DNA of 64,000 bases from positions 1 through 64,000 of the forward strand of contig NZ_MJLZ01000011.1 of the NCBI RefSeq assembly GCF_003666245.1, in the 5' to 3' direction. The notes beneath the pieces are model-generated. The model was not told where the DNA came from and made no database searches. It was given only the letters and a program-made list of their open reading frames with translations. How positions within the stretch are numbered: the stretch's first letter is position 1; every line of letters starts with the position of its first letter. Made by a program: the position numbers and the translations under genes. Shown in pieces: positions 17,656 through 29,287 of this stretch. The stretch comes from Brenneria alni (GTDB lineage: Bacteria > Pseudomonadota > Gammaproteobacteria > Enterobacterales > Enterobacteriaceae).

Positions 17656-17685
17656 ACGGGGCGGTGAGGTTTTAGGCCGCCCCGT
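17656..17685 (+). terminator. stem-loop between gsiB and gsiC (attenuator)
   Basis: acggggcgg (17656-17664) pairs perfectly with ccgccccgt (17677-17685), followed by atttt. It lies inside the gsi operon. Such structures commonly raise the amount of binding-protein mRNA relative to permease mRNA. Confidence 0.75.
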
Positions 17686-17743
17686 ATTTTCAGCAAAATT
17701 CCACTTAACGGAGAACGAATCACATGTATGTGGAAACTTATTC

Positions 17744-18664
17744 ATGCTGAATTATTTTATTAAACGGTTATTGGGATTGATTCCCACCTTATTGATTGTG
17801 ATGGTTCTGGTATTCCTGTTTGTTCACCTGTTACCGGGCGATCCGGCGCGTTTAGCCGCCGGACGGGAAGCGGACGCCACGGTGATAGAACTGGTACGCC
17901 AGGATTTGGGGTTGGACAAACCGTTGCCGCAGCAATTTTGGCACTTTTTCACCCATGTTCTGCAAGGGGATCTGGGAACCTCAATGGTTTCCAAAAGGCC
18001 GGTAACGCAAGAAATTGGCACCCGCTTTATGCCCACCTTCTGGCTGACCGTCAGTAGCATGGTTTGGGCGGTTATTTTCGGTATGGTGATAGGCGTGGTC
18101 TCTGCCGTGTGGCGCAATGGCTGGCCCGACAGAATTGGTATGACGCTGGCGGTATCCGGCATTTCCTTTCCGGCGTTTGCCCTCGGTATGTTGCTGATGC
18201 AGGTCTTTTCCGTCGAACTGGGCTGGTTACCCACCGTCGGCGCAGACAGTTGGCGCCACTATATTTTGCCCTCCATTACGCTGGGCGCGGCGGTCGCCGC
18301 CGTGATGGCCCGTTTTACCCGCGCCTCTTTTGTCGAAGTGATGCAGGAAGATTACATGCGTACCGCACGGGCTAAAGGTGTGCGGGAATCCGTGGTAGTA
18401 GTGAAACATGGTTTACGTAATGCGCTGATCCCCGTCGTCACCATGATGGGATTGCAGTTTGGCTTTCTGCTTGGCGGCTCGATTGTGGTCGAGAAAGTGT
18501 TTAACTGGCCGGGATTGGGACGGCTATTAGTGGATTCCGTTGAAATGCGCGACTATCCGGTGATTCAGGCGGAAGTCTTGTTGTTTTCTGTGGAATTTAT
18601 TCTGATCAACCTGTTGGTCGATATGCTGTATGCCGCGATTAACCCATCCATTCGTTATAAATAA
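17744..18664 (+). CDS. gsiC: GsiC, glutathione importer permease
   Basis: A 306-residue inner-membrane protein of the DppB type. The N-terminus [16 protein letters not shown] is almost that of E. coli GsiC, followed by the conserved [11 protein letters not shown]. The C-terminal half has the EAA-like coupling loop ([16 protein letters not shown]). It pairs with GsiD to form the channel. Confidence 0.95.
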   Translation: MLNYFIKRLLGLIPTLLIVMVLVFLFVHLLPGDPARLAAGREADATVIELVRQDLGLDKPLPQQFWHFFTHVLQGDLGTSMVSKRPVTQEIGTRFMPTFWLTVSSMVWAVIFGMVIGVVSAVWRNGWPDRIGMTLAVSGISFPAFALGMLLMQVFSVELGWLPTVGADSWRHYILPSITLGAAVAAVMARFTRASFVEVMQEDYMRTARAKGVRESVVVVKHGLRNALIPVVTMMGLQFGFLLGGSIVVEKVFNWPGLGRLLVDSVEMRDYPVIQAEVLLFSVEFILINLLVDMLYAAINPSIRYK

Positions 18665-18673
18665 GGACAGGGA

Positions 18674-19579
18674 ATGAGAAACTGGCGACGTAAAGCCGTG
18701 CTGTCGACTCTGCCGGTAATTAAGGCGCATCAAATTCGTACGCCGTGGAGTGAGTTCTGGCGACGTTTCCGCCGTCAACAGGTGGCGCTACTGGCTGGCG
18801 TGTTTGTGGCGCTGCTGATTATTATTGCCCTGCTGGCGCCTTATTTGATTCCCTATGATGCGGAAACGTACTTTGACTATGAGCGATTAAATGAAGGGCC
18901 GTCACTGACGCACTGGCTTGGGGTGGATTCTCTGGGGCGGGATATTTTCAGCCGTATCTTACTGGGCGCGAGGATTTCACTGGCCGCAGGCATTTTCTCC
19001 GTGCTGGTAGGGATGCTGATCGGCACCTCTCTCGGGCTGCTGGCGGGTTATTATGAAGGCTGGTGGGATCGGATAATCATGCGTGTCTGTGATGTGTTAT
19101 TTGCATTCCCCGGCATCTTGCTGGCGATTGCGGTGGTGGCCATCATGGGCAGTGGTATGGCGAATGTGATCGTGGCGGTGGCTATTTTCAGTATTCCGGC
19201 GTTTGCCCGTTTGGTCAGGGGTAATACGCTGGTGCTGAAACAGCAGACTTATATTGAATCGGCCCGCAGTATCGGCGCGTCTGACTGGACCATCGTCTTC
19301 CGGCATATTCTTCCTGGTACGGTGTCCTCTATCGTAGTGTATTTCTCCATGCGTATCGGTATGTCGATCATTACGGCGGCCAGCCTGTCATTTCTGGGGC
19401 TGGGGGCACAGCCGCCCACGCCGGAGTGGGGCGCCATGCTCAATGAGGCCCGTTCCGATATGGTGATCGCGCCGCATGTGGCGATTTTTCCGAGTCTGGC
19501 GATTTTCCTGACGGTACTGGCATTTAATCTGTTGGGGGATGGCCTGCGTGATGCGCTGGATCCGAAACTGAGAGGCTGA
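18674..19579 (+). CDS. gsiD: GsiD, glutathione importer permease
   Basis: A 301-residue inner-membrane protein of the DppC type. The N-terminal cytoplasmic segment is followed by a helix ([20 protein letters not shown]) and then the typical [15 protein letters not shown] motif. The EAA loop reads [16 protein letters not shown]. It starts 9 bp after gsiC, behind aaggacaggga. It is the last gene of the operon; a strong terminator follows. Confidence 0.95.
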   Translation: MRNWRRKAVLSTLPVIKAHQIRTPWSEFWRRFRRQQVALLAGVFVALLIIIALLAPYLIPYDAETYFDYERLNEGPSLTHWLGVDSLGRDIFSRILLGARISLAAGIFSVLVGMLIGTSLGLLAGYYEGWWDRIIMRVCDVLFAFPGILLAIAVVAIMGSGMANVIVAVAIFSIPAFARLVRGNTLVLKQQTYIESARSIGASDWTIVFRHILPGTVSSIVVYFSMRIGMSIITAASLSFLGLGAQPPTPEWGAMLNEARSDMVIAPHVAIFPSLAIFLTVLAFNLLGDGLRDALDPKLRG

Positions 19580-19583
19580 ACGC

Positions 19584-19611
19584 AAAAAGCGCGGCATTAG
19601 CCGCGCTTTTT
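19584..19611. terminator. bidirectional terminator between gsiD and maeA
   Basis: aaaaagcgcgg (19584-19594) and ccgcgcttttt (19601-19611) form a perfect 11-bp stem with T-runs on both strands. It lies between two convergent genes and serves both. Confidence 0.92.
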
Positions 19612-19626
19612 AGTCTAAATATAAGA

Positions 19627-21324
19627 TCAGAACGAGGTGCGTTTGTAGCTGCGGTACTGCGGTTGCCAGAAGTTGTCTGCGATGGCTTTTGTCAGCACCT
19701 CGCCGGAGGTGACCATCGCCACGCCTTGCAACTGCGCTGCTTTAGCGACTTCCAGTGCAATGCGCTTTGACACGTCCTGAATATCATCGATATCCGGCAG
19801 TAACGCGCCTTCGCCATCGTTTGCCAGCGGTGAGCAGTCTGCCAGTGCCCGGCTGGCGGCCATCAGCATACCGTCAGTGATCCGGTTGGCGCCTGATGCC
19901 AGCACGCCTAAACCAATACCTGGGAAGATAAAGGAGTTATTGCACTGGGCAATAGGGTAAACCTTATCCTGATAGCTGACCGGTGCAAACGGGCTGCCGG
20001 TGGCAACCAGCGCGGCGCCTTCCGTCCAGCGAATGATGTCTTCCGGGCGAGCTTCCACGCGGGACGTCGGGTTAGACAGCGGCATCACGATGGGACGGGC
20101 ACAGTGCTTGTGCATCTCACGGATGATTTCTTCAGTGAACAGACCGGGCTGGCCGGATACCCCGATCATGATGGTCGGTTTGGCATTGCGCACCACTTCC
20201 AGCAAGGAAATGGCGTCGCTGGCGATCTGCCAGTCAACCAGCAGTTCGCTTTTTTGCACCAGCTTACTTTGGAAGTCGAGCAGGTTCGGCAATTTGTCGG
20301 TCAGTAAGCCGAAGCGATCAACCATAAATACCTGGGCGCGGGCTTCATCTTCGCTCAAACCTTCAGATTTCATCTGGGCGATGATTTGTTCCGCGATACC
20401 GCAGCCGGCGGAGCCAGCGCCGAGGAAGACCACCGTCTGGTCGCGCAGTTGACTGCCCGCTGCGCGGCTGGCGGCAATCAGGCTGCCCAGCGTAACCGCC
20501 GCGGTTCCCTGAATGTCGTCGTTGAAGCTACAGATTTCATCACGGTAGCGGTTCAGCAGCGGGGTGGCGTTTTTCTGTGCGAAATCTTCAAATTGCAACA
20601 GCACGTTCGGCCAGCGGCGTTTGACAGCCTGAATGAATTCGTCGACAAATTCGTAATATTCGTCATCGGTAATACGCGGGTGGCGCCAGCCCATATACAG
20701 CGGATCGTTCAGTCGCTGCGGGTTGTTGGTGCCGACATCCAGAACGACGGGCAGGGTATACGCCGGGCTGATACCACCACAGGCGGTATACAGCGACAGT
20801 TTACCGATGGGGATTCCCATGCCGCCGATCCCCTGATCGCCCAGGCCCAGAATACGTTCGCCATCGGTAACGACGATAACTTTTACATTCTGTTTCGTGG
20901 CGTTTTGCAGCATATCGTCGATATGTGCGCGGTTAGGGTAGGCAATAAACAGGCCGCGCGCCCGGCGGTAAATATCGGAAAAGTGTTCGCAGGCTTCGCC
21001 AACGGTCGGCGTATAGATGATAGGCATCATCTCGCTGAGGTGCGCATCCAGCAAACGATAGAAAAGGGTTTCATTGGTATCCTGAATATTACGCAGGTAT
21101 ACGTGCTTATCAATGTCGTTTTTAAACTCCTGGTATTGACGCCAGGCTCGTTCGGCCTGTTCTTCAATGGTTTCGACGGCTTCCGGTAATAAACCATGCA
21201 GGTTAAAGTCAGTGCGTTCTTCTTCTGTAAAAGCACTACCTTTATTCAACAAGGGAAATTCAAGAAGTATTGGACCAGCGTAAGGGATGTAGAGGGGACG
21301 TTTACTTTCGTATTCTAATTCCAT
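19627..21324 (-). CDS. maeA: MaeA, NAD-dependent malic enzyme
   Basis: The 565-residue protein has exactly the E. coli MaeA (SfcA) length. It converts malate to pyruvate with NAD reduction. Motifs seen: [17 protein letters not shown] in the N-terminal domain, [20 protein letters not shown], the metal-site region [20 protein letters not shown], and the nucleotide-binding [10 protein letters not shown]. It stands alone between the gsi operon and cdd. Confidence 0.97.
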   Translation of the reverse strand: MELEYESKRPLYIPYAGPILLEFPLLNKGSAFTEEERTDFNLHGLLPEAVETIEEQAERAWRQYQEFKNDIDKHVYLRNIQDTNETLFYRLLDAHLSEMMPIIYTPTVGEACEHFSDIYRRARGLFIAYPNRAHIDDMLQNATKQNVKVIVVTDGERILGLGDQGIGGMGIPIGKLSLYTACGGISPAYTLPVVLDVGTNNPQRLNDPLYMGWRHPRITDDEYYEFVDEFIQAVKRRWPNVLLQFEDFAQKNATPLLNRYRDEICSFNDDIQGTAAVTLGSLIAASRAAGSQLRDQTVVFLGAGSAGCGIAEQIIAQMKSEGLSEDEARAQVFMVDRFGLLTDKLPNLLDFQSKLVQKSELLVDWQIASDAISLLEVVRNAKPTIMIGVSGQPGLFTEEIIREMHKHCARPIVMPLSNPTSRVEARPEDIIRWTEGAALVATGSPFAPVSYQDKVYPIAQCNNSFIFPGIGLGVLASGANRITDGMLMAASRALADCSPLANDGEGALLPDIDDIQDVSKRIALEVAKAAQLQGVAMVTSGEVLTKAIADNFWQPQYRSYKRTSF

Positions 21325-21504
21325 GACTTTTTTTACTCTTTGGGTAACAGAAACGAATTCGGGTGATAACAGTAAGATGCTGTGGTGCGGATCTTAAATT
21401 ACCCGCGAAATATGTACAGAAAATGTTAATTAAAATAGTTACAGATAGCTTGCATACAAGCGTAAAAAAAGCTGTATCGTTTCAACATTTTTATACAAAG
21501 TCGG

Positions 21505-22395
21505 CTAGCCGTCCAGAAAATCTAATACAACATCTTTACAACCCAGTTCGGTCAATAGGAGCCTGGACATTTCCCACTGGCGAATAGTGGCGTTGCGACG
21601 TTCGACAACGGTAGCCCTTCGTATCGCCGTATGCTTTTCGCCCGCCAGATTTAGCAGATTAAGCGCAACCTGCAAGGGGGGAAGGCTGGGGTTGAACGCT
21701 GCATTTTCAGCGTAACGTCCGGTATAGATATTCCCGTTAACCGTTTCCAGCGCAACGCCGCTTATCGCCTGGCTGTAGGGGGCGTGGCTGCGGTTGGCTG
21801 CATCCAGTGCGGCAAGGGCGAGTGAATCTTTACCCGACAGCGTATAAGCGTGGTTTATCTCATCCATTAACAGCGTGCTGATATTCAGATCGACGGGGCC
21901 AAATGCGTCGGGCAGGTAATGTCCAAGCAGAGCGGGCTGGCGGCCTGGCAACCGAATACTCAGGGACGCGGCTACGTTAAGCTCATTCATAAACTGCCGA
22001 CAGTGACCGCATGGCGTATAGTTTACCGTAATGGCGCTCAACTCTGGTTCATTGCGTAACCAGGCGTGGGTGATCGCGCTTTGTTCCGCATGTATCGTTT
22101 GCTGAAATGGAACGTCGGTAAACTCCATATTGGCGCCGAAATAAAAATTGCCACTCACTCCCTGCGCAATGGCGCCCACTTGAAAATGAGAGATCGGCGC
22201 TTGCGCACAGGCAGCGGCCAGCGGTAACAACGTAAAAGCCAGCGTATGGGCATCCTGCTGGCTGGCATTGCCCAAAATTTTCACTTCATCAGCGGTCAGC
22301 ATGGCCGCAAAATCCTGCCTGCTGAGAATAGGCTCAAGTGCCGACTGCAAATGGATTGGCAGTTGTTGAAATGCGTTATCAAATCGTGGATGCAT
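21505..22395 (-). CDS. cdd: Cdd, cytidine deaminase
   Basis: A 296-residue protein that deaminates cytidine and deoxycytidine. The catalytic zinc site is HAEQSA with TPCGHCRQF; the C-terminal half is the degenerate second deaminase domain of the long dimeric class. The start [12 protein letters not shown] matches the E. coli N-terminus; an in-frame TTG five codons upstream is less likely. It follows yohK by 7 bp, so it is the third gene of yohJ-yohK-cdd as in E. coli. Confidence 0.96.
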   Translation of the reverse strand: MHPRFDNAFQQLPIHLQSALEPILSRQDFAAMLTADEVKILGNASQQDAHTLAFTLLPLAAACAQAPISHFQVGAIAQGVSGNFYFGANMEFTDVPFQQTIHAEQSAITHAWLRNEPELSAITVNYTPCGHCRQFMNELNVAASLSIRLPGRQPALLGHYLPDAFGPVDLNISTLLMDEINHAYTLSGKDSLALAALDAANRSHAPYSQAISGVALETVNGNIYTGRYAENAAFNPSLPPLQVALNLLNLAGEKHTAIRRATVVERRNATIRQWEMSRLLLTELGCKDVVLDFLDG

Positions 22396-22402
22396 AGCGG
22401 TT

Positions 22403-23098
22403 TTATCCAAAAAGGCCGAGCAGTACGGGAAAAATAAACGGAGCGGTCAGTGAAGTTATTATCCCGCAGATCACCAATGCCAGTGAGCTGAATGCCCCTT
22501 CCTGAAAATCAACTTCAGCACAGCGCGCCGTGCCTAATGCGTGTGATGCGGTTCCCATTGATAAGCCGCGTGCGGCTTTGGTTTTAATACCAATGCGGTC
22601 GAACAGGCTATGCCCCGCCACCGCCCCTACGATGCCAACAAAAATGACGCACACCGCGCTGATGGCGGGAATACCGCCGATAGAACTGGCAACCGCCATC
22701 GCAATCGGCGTGGTGACGGATTTAGGTAGTACGGAGGCGGCGATTTCAGGTGATGCGCCCATCCATAATGCGACCACCGTACCGGAAATAATGGCGGCAA
22801 GGCTGCCAATAAAACAGACGCTGATGATGGATTTCCACCGCGCCCGGATTTGGTGAAGCTGCTCATACAACGGAAAGGCCAGCGCGACCACGGCGGGCTG
22901 AAGCAGATTGTTCAGCACCTCGCTTCCCTTAAAGTAGTGCTCATAAGGGATGTTCAGCAGCAACAGTAAGGGAATAATAATCGCCATCGAAACCAGTAGC
23001 GGATTTAGCAAGGGTATTTTTGTCAGTACCGCCAGCTTACGGGCAGCAAAAAAGACCAACAGGGTGAGCGGCAATGACCACCACAAATAGGCAAACAT
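22403..23098 (-). CDS. yohK: YohK, LrgB/CidB-family membrane protein
   Basis: A 231-residue protein with about six to seven membrane helices and the conserved [20 protein letters not shown] segment of the LrgB family. Family members partner a LrgA-type protein and are associated with murein hydrolase or programmed-lysis control in Gram-positives; in enterobacteria the role is unclear. The start codon overlaps the yohJ stop by one base (TAATG), a sign of translational coupling. Confidence 0.93.
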   Translation of the reverse strand: MFAYLWWSLPLTLLVFFAARKLAVLTKIPLLNPLLVSMAIIIPLLLLLNIPYEHYFKGSEVLNNLLQPAVVALAFPLYEQLHQIRARWKSIISVCFIGSLAAIISGTVVALWMGASPEIAASVLPKSVTTPIAMAVASSIGGIPAISAVCVIFVGIVGAVAGHSLFDRIGIKTKAARGLSMGTASHALGTARCAEVDFQEGAFSSLALVICGIITSLTAPFIFPVLLGLFG

Positions 23099-23505
23099 TA
23101 ATCTTTGTCCCGGGTTAGCTCGTTATCAGCGGCGATGGCGTGTTCACGCTGCATAAGCTGGGTGCTGAAACCGACGACGATCATCACAATGAAGGTACTG
23201 ATCAGACAGGACACGACAATCGGGCCAAACTGTTGGCTGATCAGGTCGTAATAGCTCATGACGCCTACCCCTATCGGCACAAACAACAGCGCCATATGGC
23301 GGATAAACACATGGCAACCCGGTTTCACCCAGCCTGCCGGCAGGATTTGCGAAGCGAGAAGAGAGAACAGTATCAGCATACCGATGATGCTGCCCGGAAT
23401 AACAAGGGGGAGTAACGCGGATATCGCATTGCCTGCCAGCAGACAAAGGTAAATCAATGCGAAAGCGCGTAAATACTGCCAGCAAAGCGTGATCGTATTA
23501 CGCAT
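23098..23505 (-). CDS. yohJ: YohJ, LrgA/CidA-family membrane protein
   Basis: A 135-residue protein of four predicted helices with the LrgA-type core [17 protein letters not shown] and [18 protein letters not shown]. coli YohJ has 132 residues. The start is the ATG at 23505, with aggaac upstream; a long upstream open frame only shadows bioA on the same strand. It is the first gene of yohJ-yohK-cdd. Confidence 0.92.
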   Translation of the reverse strand: MRNTITLCWQYLRAFALIYLCLLAGNAISALLPLVIPGSIIGMLILFSLLASQILPAGWVKPGCHVFIRHMALLFVPIGVGVMSYYDLISQQFGPIVVSCLISTFIVMIVVGFSTQLMQREHAIAADNELTRDKD

Positions 23506-23611
23506 GAGAAGTTCCTGATTAACTGAGGGACTTATCATAACGCTAATGGAATTAGTGTGCCACAGCTCACAGGTTTTCCGAGTCCCGTTCATCGGGATGC
23601 AGCCAGTCAGA

Positions 23612-24919
23612 TCAGCAATGGCCTGTTTTGTGGTTAAACAAACCACGCTCTGATACTGCGCTACCGACCGCATCGGTAAGCTGTCGCAAGGGTTCTGGCT
23701 GAATGATAAACGGCGGCATAAGATAAATGAGTTTGCCAAACGGCCTGATCCAGACGCCACGATCAACGAAAAAGCGTTGCAGCCGCGCCGTGTCGACCGG
23801 GTGGCGCGTCTCCACCACGCCAATCGCGCCCAGTACCCGGACGTCCGCCACTTCAGGCGCATCGGCTAAGGGCATCAGCGCCTGACGTAGCTGTTGTTCG
23901 ATGGCTGACACTTGCTGCGGCCAGCGGTTCTCCGCCAGCAGCGCCAGACTGGCGTTGGCCGCCGCACAGGCCAGCGGGTTGCCCATAAAGGTCGGCCCGT
24001 GCATAAAGCAGCCTGCCGCACCGTTGCTAATGGTTTCGGCAACCGGTCGGGTGGTGAGCGTGGCCGACAGCGTAAGATAACCGCCGGTCAGCGCTTTGCC
24101 CAGGCACATGATGTCCGGCGTGATGCCCGCGTGCTCACAGGCAAATAGCTTGCCGGTGCGGCCAAATCCGGTGGCGATCTCATCGGCAATCAGCAGGATA
24201 CCGTACTGGCTGCACAGTTCGCGCACCCGTTGCAGATAGCGGGGATGGTAAAAGCGCATCCCCCCCGCGCCCTGCACGATAGGCTCCAGTACCACCGCCG
24301 CCAGTTGATCGGCGTGCTCGGTCAATTGAGCGCACAGCGGAGCGATATCGTCCTCCCGCCATTGGTCATCAAAGCGGCACTGCGGAGCGTCAGCAAACAG
24401 ATGATTGGGCAAATAGCCCTGATACAGGCTATGCATCGAGTTTTGCGGATCGCACACCGACATCGCCCCGAAGGTATCGCCGTGGTAGCCGTGGCGCAGC
24501 GTCAGAAAACGCTGTCGCTGCTGGCCGCGTGCCTGCCAGTATTGCAGCGCCATTTTCAGTGCGACCTCGACGGCGACCGAGCCGGAATCCGCCAGGAAAA
24601 CGCACTCCAATGCGTCAGGCGTGATATTCACCAGTCGACGACAGAGCGACACCGCCTGCGGATGCGTAATACCGCCAAACATCACATGCGACATCTGGGC
24701 AATCTGCTGTTGTAACGCCTGATTGATGGCCGGGTGGTTATAGCCGTGGATTGCCGCCCACCAGGAAGACATGCCGTCGATCAGGCGGCGTCCGTCATTA
24801 AGCTGAAGCTCGACACCCTCAGCCGACACCACGGGATAACAAGGCAGCGGCCGGGTGATTGATGTGTAAGGATGCCAGATATGGCGTTGATCAAAGGCGA
24901 GGTCTGCAGGCGTCATCAT
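23612..24919 (-). CDS. bioA: BioA, adenosylmethionine-8-amino-7-oxononanoate aminotransferase
   Basis: A 435-residue fold-type I PLP enzyme converting KAPA to DAPA with SAM as amino donor. The N-terminus [15 protein letters not shown] and [14 protein letters not shown] are BioA hallmarks. The PLP lysine lies in [11 protein letters not shown] and the aspartate in [15 protein letters not shown]. It is divergent from bioB across the BirA operator. Two adjacent ATG codons open the gene. Confidence 0.97.
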   Translation of the reverse strand: MMTPADLAFDQRHIWHPYTSITRPLPCYPVVSAEGVELQLNDGRRLIDGMSSWWAAIHGYNHPAINQALQQQIAQMSHVMFGGITHPQAVSLCRRLVNITPDALECVFLADSGSVAVEVALKMALQYWQARGQQRQRFLTLRHGYHGDTFGAMSVCDPQNSMHSLYQGYLPNHLFADAPQCRFDDQWREDDIAPLCAQLTEHADQLAAVVLEPIVQGAGGMRFYHPRYLQRVRELCSQYGILLIADEIATGFGRTGKLFACEHAGITPDIMCLGKALTGGYLTLSATLTTRPVAETISNGAAGCFMHGPTFMGNPLACAAANASLALLAENRWPQQVSAIEQQLRQALMPLADAPEVADVRVLGAIGVVETRHPVDTARLQRFFVDRGVWIRPFGKLIYLMPPFIIQPEPLRQLTDAVGSAVSERGLFNHKTGHC

Positions 24920-24921
24920 CT

Positions 24922-24956
24922 TACGTAAACTAAAATAGCATCGAGTTGGTTGACAG
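24922..24956. promoter_or_regulatory. bioO, BirA operator between bioA and bioBFCD
   Basis: Half-sites tacgtaaact (24922-24931) and ggttgacag (24948-24956) are separated by 16 bases. This matches the E. coli layout TTGTAAACC-N16-GGTTTACAA with three or four substitutions. Biotinoyl-AMP-bound BirA represses both divergent transcripts here in E. coli. The bioA start is only a few bases away, so the operator must overlap the bioA start region. Confidence 0.85.
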
Positions 24957-25008
24957 TATAAAGGGTTAATTTAAACTGGCGAAGTGTTTTTATTTTGGAG
25001 ATGCCGAT

Positions 25009-26046
25009 ATGGCTGACCGCCGTTACTGGACGCTTGAGCAAGCGCAAAACCTATTTGACAGGCCTTTTCTGGAACTAATGTTTGAAGCGCAGCAGGTTCA
25101 TCGCCAGCATTTTGATCCCCGCCAGGTGCAGGTCAGTACGCTGCTGTCGATCAAAACCGGCGCCTGCCCTGAAGATTGTAAATACTGCCCGCAAAGTTCC
25201 CGCTACCGCACGGGAATTGAAACCGAACGGCTGATGCAGGTGGAGCAGGTGCTGGAATCTGCCCGTCAGGCGAAAGCGGCGGGATCGACCCGTTTCTGCA
25301 TGGGCGCCGCCTGGAAGAATCCGCATGAACGCGATATGCCGTATCTGGAGCAGATGGTGCAGGGCGTAAAAGCACTGGGCATGGAAACCTGTATGACGCT
25401 GGGTACGTTAAATGGCGATCAGGCGCAGCGTCTGGCCTCAGCCGGTCTGGATTTTTATAACCATAACCTGGATACCTCCCCGGAGTTTTACGGCAGCATT
25501 ATTACCACCCGCAGCTATCAGGAACGGCTGGATACGCTGGATAAGGTGCGCGGCGCCGGTATCAAGGTCTGTTCGGGCGGTATTATCGGACTGGGAGAAA
25601 CGGTGCGGGACCGGGCGGGCCTGCTGGTGCAACTGGCCAACCTGCCCACGCCGCCGGAAAGTGTGCCGATCAATATGCTGGTCAAGGTAAAAGGCACACC
25701 GCTGGCGGATAACGAGGATGTCGATCCGTTTGATTTTATCCGCACTATCGCCGTCGCTCGTATCATGATGCCGTCCTCCTATGTGCGGTTATCCGCCGGG
25801 CGCGAGCAGATGAGCGAACAGACGCAAGCGATGTGCTTTATGGCGGGCGCTAATTCCCTATTCTATGGCTGCAAGCTACTGACCACGCCGAACCCTAAAG
25901 AAGATAAAGATCTGGCGCTGTTCCGCAAGCTGGGGCTGAACCCGCAACAGACCGAGGTCGAATACGGCGACAACCAACAGCAGCAGCGGTTGACGCAGCA
26001 GTTAACCCATGCCGACACAGAGCAGTTTTACAATGCTGCGGTATAA
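25009..26046 (+). CDS. bioB: BioB, biotin synthase
   Basis: A 345-residue radical SAM enzyme inserting sulfur into dethiobiotin. The radical cluster is [12 protein letters not shown] (C-x3-C-x2-C). [13 protein letters not shown] and the later [12 protein letters not shown] are conserved. A ribosome-binding ttggag stands upstream. It is the first gene of bioBFCD. Confidence 0.97.
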   Translation: MADRRYWTLEQAQNLFDRPFLELMFEAQQVHRQHFDPRQVQVSTLLSIKTGACPEDCKYCPQSSRYRTGIETERLMQVEQVLESARQAKAAGSTRFCMGAAWKNPHERDMPYLEQMVQGVKALGMETCMTLGTLNGDQAQRLASAGLDFYNHNLDTSPEFYGSIITTRSYQERLDTLDKVRGAGIKVCSGGIIGLGETVRDRAGLLVQLANLPTPPESVPINMLVKVKGTPLADNEDVDPFDFIRTIAVARIMMPSSYVRLSAGREQMSEQTQAMCFMAGANSLFYGCKLLTTPNPKEDKDLALFRKLGLNPQQTEVEYGDNQQQQRLTQQLTHADTEQFYNAAV

Positions 26047-26100
26047 GGATATGCGGTGGTGTGAACGCTTGCCGGGACATAAAGATCGGCTGCCAGCGCA

Positions 26101-27261
26101 ATGAGTTGGCAACAACGCATTGCGCTGGCGTTGGTAAAACGCCGTCAGGATGGTGCCTATCGGACGCGCCAGGCTAATCAGGGAGGCAATAGCCGTTGGC
26201 TGGTGCAGGATGGGCAACGCTACCTCAACTTTTCCAGCAATGATTATCTGGGCTTGAGCCGCCACCCTGACATTATTCATGCCTGGCGACAGGGCGCGGA
26301 ACTGTACGGGGTCGGCAGCGGCGGTTCCGGCCACGTGACAGGCTATACCGAAGCCCATGCGGCGCTGGAACAACAACTGGCCGACTGGCTGGGCTATCCG
26401 CGTGCGCTGCTGTTTATTTCCGGCTATGCAGCCAATCAGGCGGTTGTCGCCGCGCTGACGCAGGCGGGCGACCGTATTCTGGCCGACAGACTGAGCCATG
26501 CTTCTCTGCTGGAAGCCGCCGTACACTCTCCGGCGACGCTGCGGCGTTTTACTCACAATGACGCCGCCGCTTTACAACATCTGCTGGCAAAACCCACGGC
26601 GGGACAAACGCTGGCGGTTACGGAAGGGGTGTTCAGCATGGACGGCGATAGCGCGCCGTTGTCGCAACTGCATACGTTGTGTCGTGACCACGATGCATGG
26701 CTGATGGTGGATGATGCCCACGGGATCGGCGTACTGGGTGAAGAAGGGCGGGGAACATGCTGGCAGCAGGGGGTTAAACCCGAGCTGTTGATCGTTACGT
26801 TCGGCAAGGCCTTTGGCGTCAGCGGGGCAGCCGTATTGTGCGCCGGGCCGCTCGCGGAATACCTTTTACAGTTTGCCCGCCATTTGATTTACAGCACATC
26901 CATGCCCGCGGCACAGGCCTGCGCGTTAAGCGCGGCGCTAAATTGTGTTCGCCAGGGAGAGGCATTGCGTGATGCATTACAGCGCAATATTGCCCGGTTT
27001 CGTGCCGGTCTTGCCACCTCTTCTTTGCAACTGATGGATTCGAATAGCGCCATTCAGCCACTGATTATTGGCGACAATGCCCGTACGCTGACCTTAATGG
27101 CGCGCATACGAGCACAGGGCTTGTGGGTCAGCGCTATGCGGCCACCGACGGTGCCGCCCGGTAGCGCCCGTTTGCGAATTACGTTGACGGCGGCGCATCA
27201 GCCAGAAGATATCCATCGATTACTGACGGTACTGCACCATGTTGACGGAAACACACAATAA
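26101..27261 (+). CDS. bioF: BioF, 8-amino-7-oxononanoate synthase
   Basis: A 386-residue PLP enzyme condensing pimeloyl-ACP with alanine. The PLP lysine is in [29 protein letters not shown] and [16 protein letters not shown] are conserved. It overlaps the start of bioC by 23 bp. Confidence 0.96.
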   Translation: MSWQQRIALALVKRRQDGAYRTRQANQGGNSRWLVQDGQRYLNFSSNDYLGLSRHPDIIHAWRQGAELYGVGSGGSGHVTGYTEAHAALEQQLADWLGYPRALLFISGYAANQAVVAALTQAGDRILADRLSHASLLEAAVHSPATLRRFTHNDAAALQHLLAKPTAGQTLAVTEGVFSMDGDSAPLSQLHTLCRDHDAWLMVDDAHGIGVLGEEGRGTCWQQGVKPELLIVTFGKAFGVSGAAVLCAGPLAEYLLQFARHLIYSTSMPAAQACALSAALNCVRQGEALRDALQRNIARFRAGLATSSLQLMDSNSAIQPLIIGDNARTLTLMARIRAQGLWVSAMRPPTVPPGSARLRITLTAAHQPEDIHRLLTVLHHVDGNTQ

Positions 27262-28000
27262 ACAGGCCATCGCCCAGGCTTTTGGCCGGGCGGCTGACAG
27301 CTATGATCGTTTTGCACAGTTGCAACGGGCCAGTGGCGCACGATTACTCGAAATGATTGCGCATCACAATGGTTCACAGGTGTTGGACGCCGGTTGTGGC
27401 ACCGGTCATTTCAGTCGCTGCTGGCGGCAGTTGGGTAAAACCGTTACGGCGCTGGATTTATCAGCCGCGATGCTGGCCCATGCCAGTGAGCAACAGGCGG
27501 CAGACTGCTATTTACAAGGGGATATAGAAAATCTGCCGTTAGCGGATCGCCGTGTCGATATCAGCTACAGCAATCTGGCGGTGCAGTGGTGTGATGACTT
27601 ACCTCGTGCGCTGGCCGAGCTGCATCGAGTGACCCGCTCTGGCGGTGTGATCGCCTTTTCCACGCTGGCGGAAGGTTCACTATTGGAGCTGGCGCAAGCC
27701 TGGCAGCGTTTGGACGGCTCCCGCAGGGTAAACCGTTTTCTGCCCGTATCCGCCATCGAAGCCGCTTGTCAGCCTTATCGTTACCAACTCCATCAGGAGT
27801 GTGTGACCCGTTGCTTCCCTGATGTACTGGCATTGCTGAGGTCGTTGAAAGGTATTGGGGCCACCTGGTTACATCAGGGGCGTAAGCCCGGATTGCTCAG
27901 TCGTGCGCGTCTTAATGCGCTGTCATCGGTATATCCCCAGCAGCGGGGGGGGTATCCGCTTAGTTACCAACTGATTTATGGAGTGATTTACCGTGATTAA
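27239..28000 (+). CDS. bioC: BioC, malonyl-ACP O-methyltransferase
   Basis: A 253-residue SAM-dependent methyltransferase that caps malonyl-ACP to start pimelate synthesis. The SAM motif is [15 protein letters not shown] near residue 45. [16 protein letters not shown] follows. Its start lies inside the end of bioF and its end overlaps bioD by 8 bp, indicating coupled translation. Confidence 0.95.
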   Translation: MLTETHNKQAIAQAFGRAADSYDRFAQLQRASGARLLEMIAHHNGSQVLDAGCGTGHFSRCWRQLGKTVTALDLSAAMLAHASEQQAADCYLQGDIENLPLADRRVDISYSNLAVQWCDDLPRALAELHRVTRSGGVIAFSTLAEGSLLELAQAWQRLDGSRRVNRFLPVSAIEAACQPYRYQLHQECVTRCFPDVLALLRSLKGIGATWLHQGRKPGLLSRARLNALSSVYPQQRGGYPLSYQLIYGVIYRD

Positions 28001-28670
28001 ACGCTGGTTTGTGACGGGGACGGATACAGGAGTGGGTAAAACCATTGCCAGCAGCGCGTTGTTGCAGGCCGCCAATCAGGCTGGCTATCGTACCGCAGGT
28101 TATAAGCCGGTGGCTTCCGGTTGTGAAATCACGCCCGAAGGCGTGCGCAATAGTGATGCCATGCTGCTTCAGGCTAACAGTCTTGTCCGGCTTGATTATC
28201 ACAGCGTCAATCCGCTGGCGTTTATTGAACCAACATCGCCGCATATCGTCAGCGCGGCAGAACAGCGGCCTATTCAGCTGGCCGTGCTTTCCGCCGGGCT
28301 AAAGGCGCTGGAAACCGAGGCTGACTGGCTACTGGTTGAGGGAGCCGGGGGCTGGTTTACCCCGCTATCGGCGCGGGAAACCTTTGCCGATTGGGTGGTG
28401 CAAGAGCAGTTACCGGTTATTCTGGTGGTGGGCATCAAGCTGGGATGTATTAACCACGCATTACTGACGGCCAACGCTGTCCAGCAGGCCGGGTTGGCGC
28501 TTGTTGGCTGGATCGCCAACGACATTGTGTTACCGGGAAAGCGGCATCAGGAATACCTGCTCAGTTTGCAGCAGCGTTTGTCCGCCCCGATGCTGGGCCG
28601 AATCCCGCATTTGGCGGCGCCACGGTCGCACAATGTAGGGCAGTATATTGATCTGACGCGGTTGGATTAA
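27993..28670 (+). CDS. bioD: BioD, dethiobiotin synthetase
   Basis: A 225-residue ATP-dependent carboxylase closing the ureido ring of DAPA. The P-loop is VTGTDTGVGKT at the N-terminus; GYKPVASG and LLVEGAGGWFTPL are diagnostic. The start codon is GTG at 27993, with ttatggag upstream. Last gene of the biotin operon. Confidence 0.96.
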   Translation: MIKRWFVTGTDTGVGKTIASSALLQAANQAGYRTAGYKPVASGCEITPEGVRNSDAMLLQANSLVRLDYHSVNPLAFIEPTSPHIVSAAEQRPIQLAVLSAGLKALETEADWLLVEGAGGWFTPLSARETFADWVVQEQLPVILVVGIKLGCINHALLTANAVQQAGLALVGWIANDIVLPGKRHQEYLLSLQQRLSAPMLGRIPHLAAPRSHNVGQYIDLTRLD

Positions 28671-28701
28671 CGCAAAATCCTCCAATAATGAAAAGTTATA
28701 T

Positions 28702-28720
28702 TTATCACTGTTAGTGATAA
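28702..28720. repeat. 8-bp palindrome after bioD
   Basis: ttatcact, gtt, agtgataa: perfect arms with a 3-nt loop, 31 bp after the bioD stop codon. It is AT-rich and lacks a proper T-run, so it may be an operator or a weak terminator. Confidence 0.5.
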
Positions 28721-28943
28721 TTAGTGTGATATTTGTTACTTATTAATAAAAAACACCCTGACTTCACGCTTTACCCCTGCCAGCCCTTATTGAGCGTCTG
28801 GGTTTACGCTCTTATTTTTAGCACTTTTCAATCTAATACTTATGAGATAAATCGCAGAAAGCAGGTAAAGAAAATCTCTATCAGCAAGAATGTTTGATGA
28901 AGGTTGTATTTCAGCAACTCAGGGCGGGTGCGGGGTTGTGGGA

Positions 28944-28968
28944 GTTATCCACTATTTCTGTGGATAAC
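28944..28968. promoter_or_regulatory. divergent pair of DnaA boxes
   Basis: gttatccac (28944-28952) and gtggataac (28960-28968) are exact inverted copies. The second reads TTATCCACA on the minus strand, the high-affinity DnaA consensus; the first is TTATCCACT. A DnaA-binding site upstream of uvrB has been described in E. coli, as far as I recall. Confidence 0.75.
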
Positions 28969-29271
28969 CGTGTGCATTAGGGATAGAAAAGCCATGCCAG
29001 ACGAGAGCTGACGCGGGTTTCCGCCGAGTTGACGTTATTCTCTGCTTTTTTGTTAATCTCTTTAAAATCATTCTGTTATTTAAAATCAAGTATCCTGATT
29101 ACGGTTAGTGCGTGGTTGCATAAATTAACGACACGGGTCGTCGCGCTAGGTTACATAAGTCATAAATCTGGGGATAAAAAATTGTGACTTTTACTGGTGG
29201 ATTGGCCGCTGATGTGCTAGCAAATCCACACGATTGATTAATCATCCTGGCAGGCAATAATTTTCTTGATG

Positions 29272-29287
29272 CTGTTTTTATATCCAG
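29272..29287 (+). promoter_or_regulatory. LexA (SOS) box of uvrB
   Basis: ctgtttttatatccag fits CTG-N10-CAG with an AT-rich centre and continues to cagta, nearly the E. coli uvrB box. It lies 117 bp before the uvrB start codon, so uvrB should be induced by DNA damage. Confidence 0.88.
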
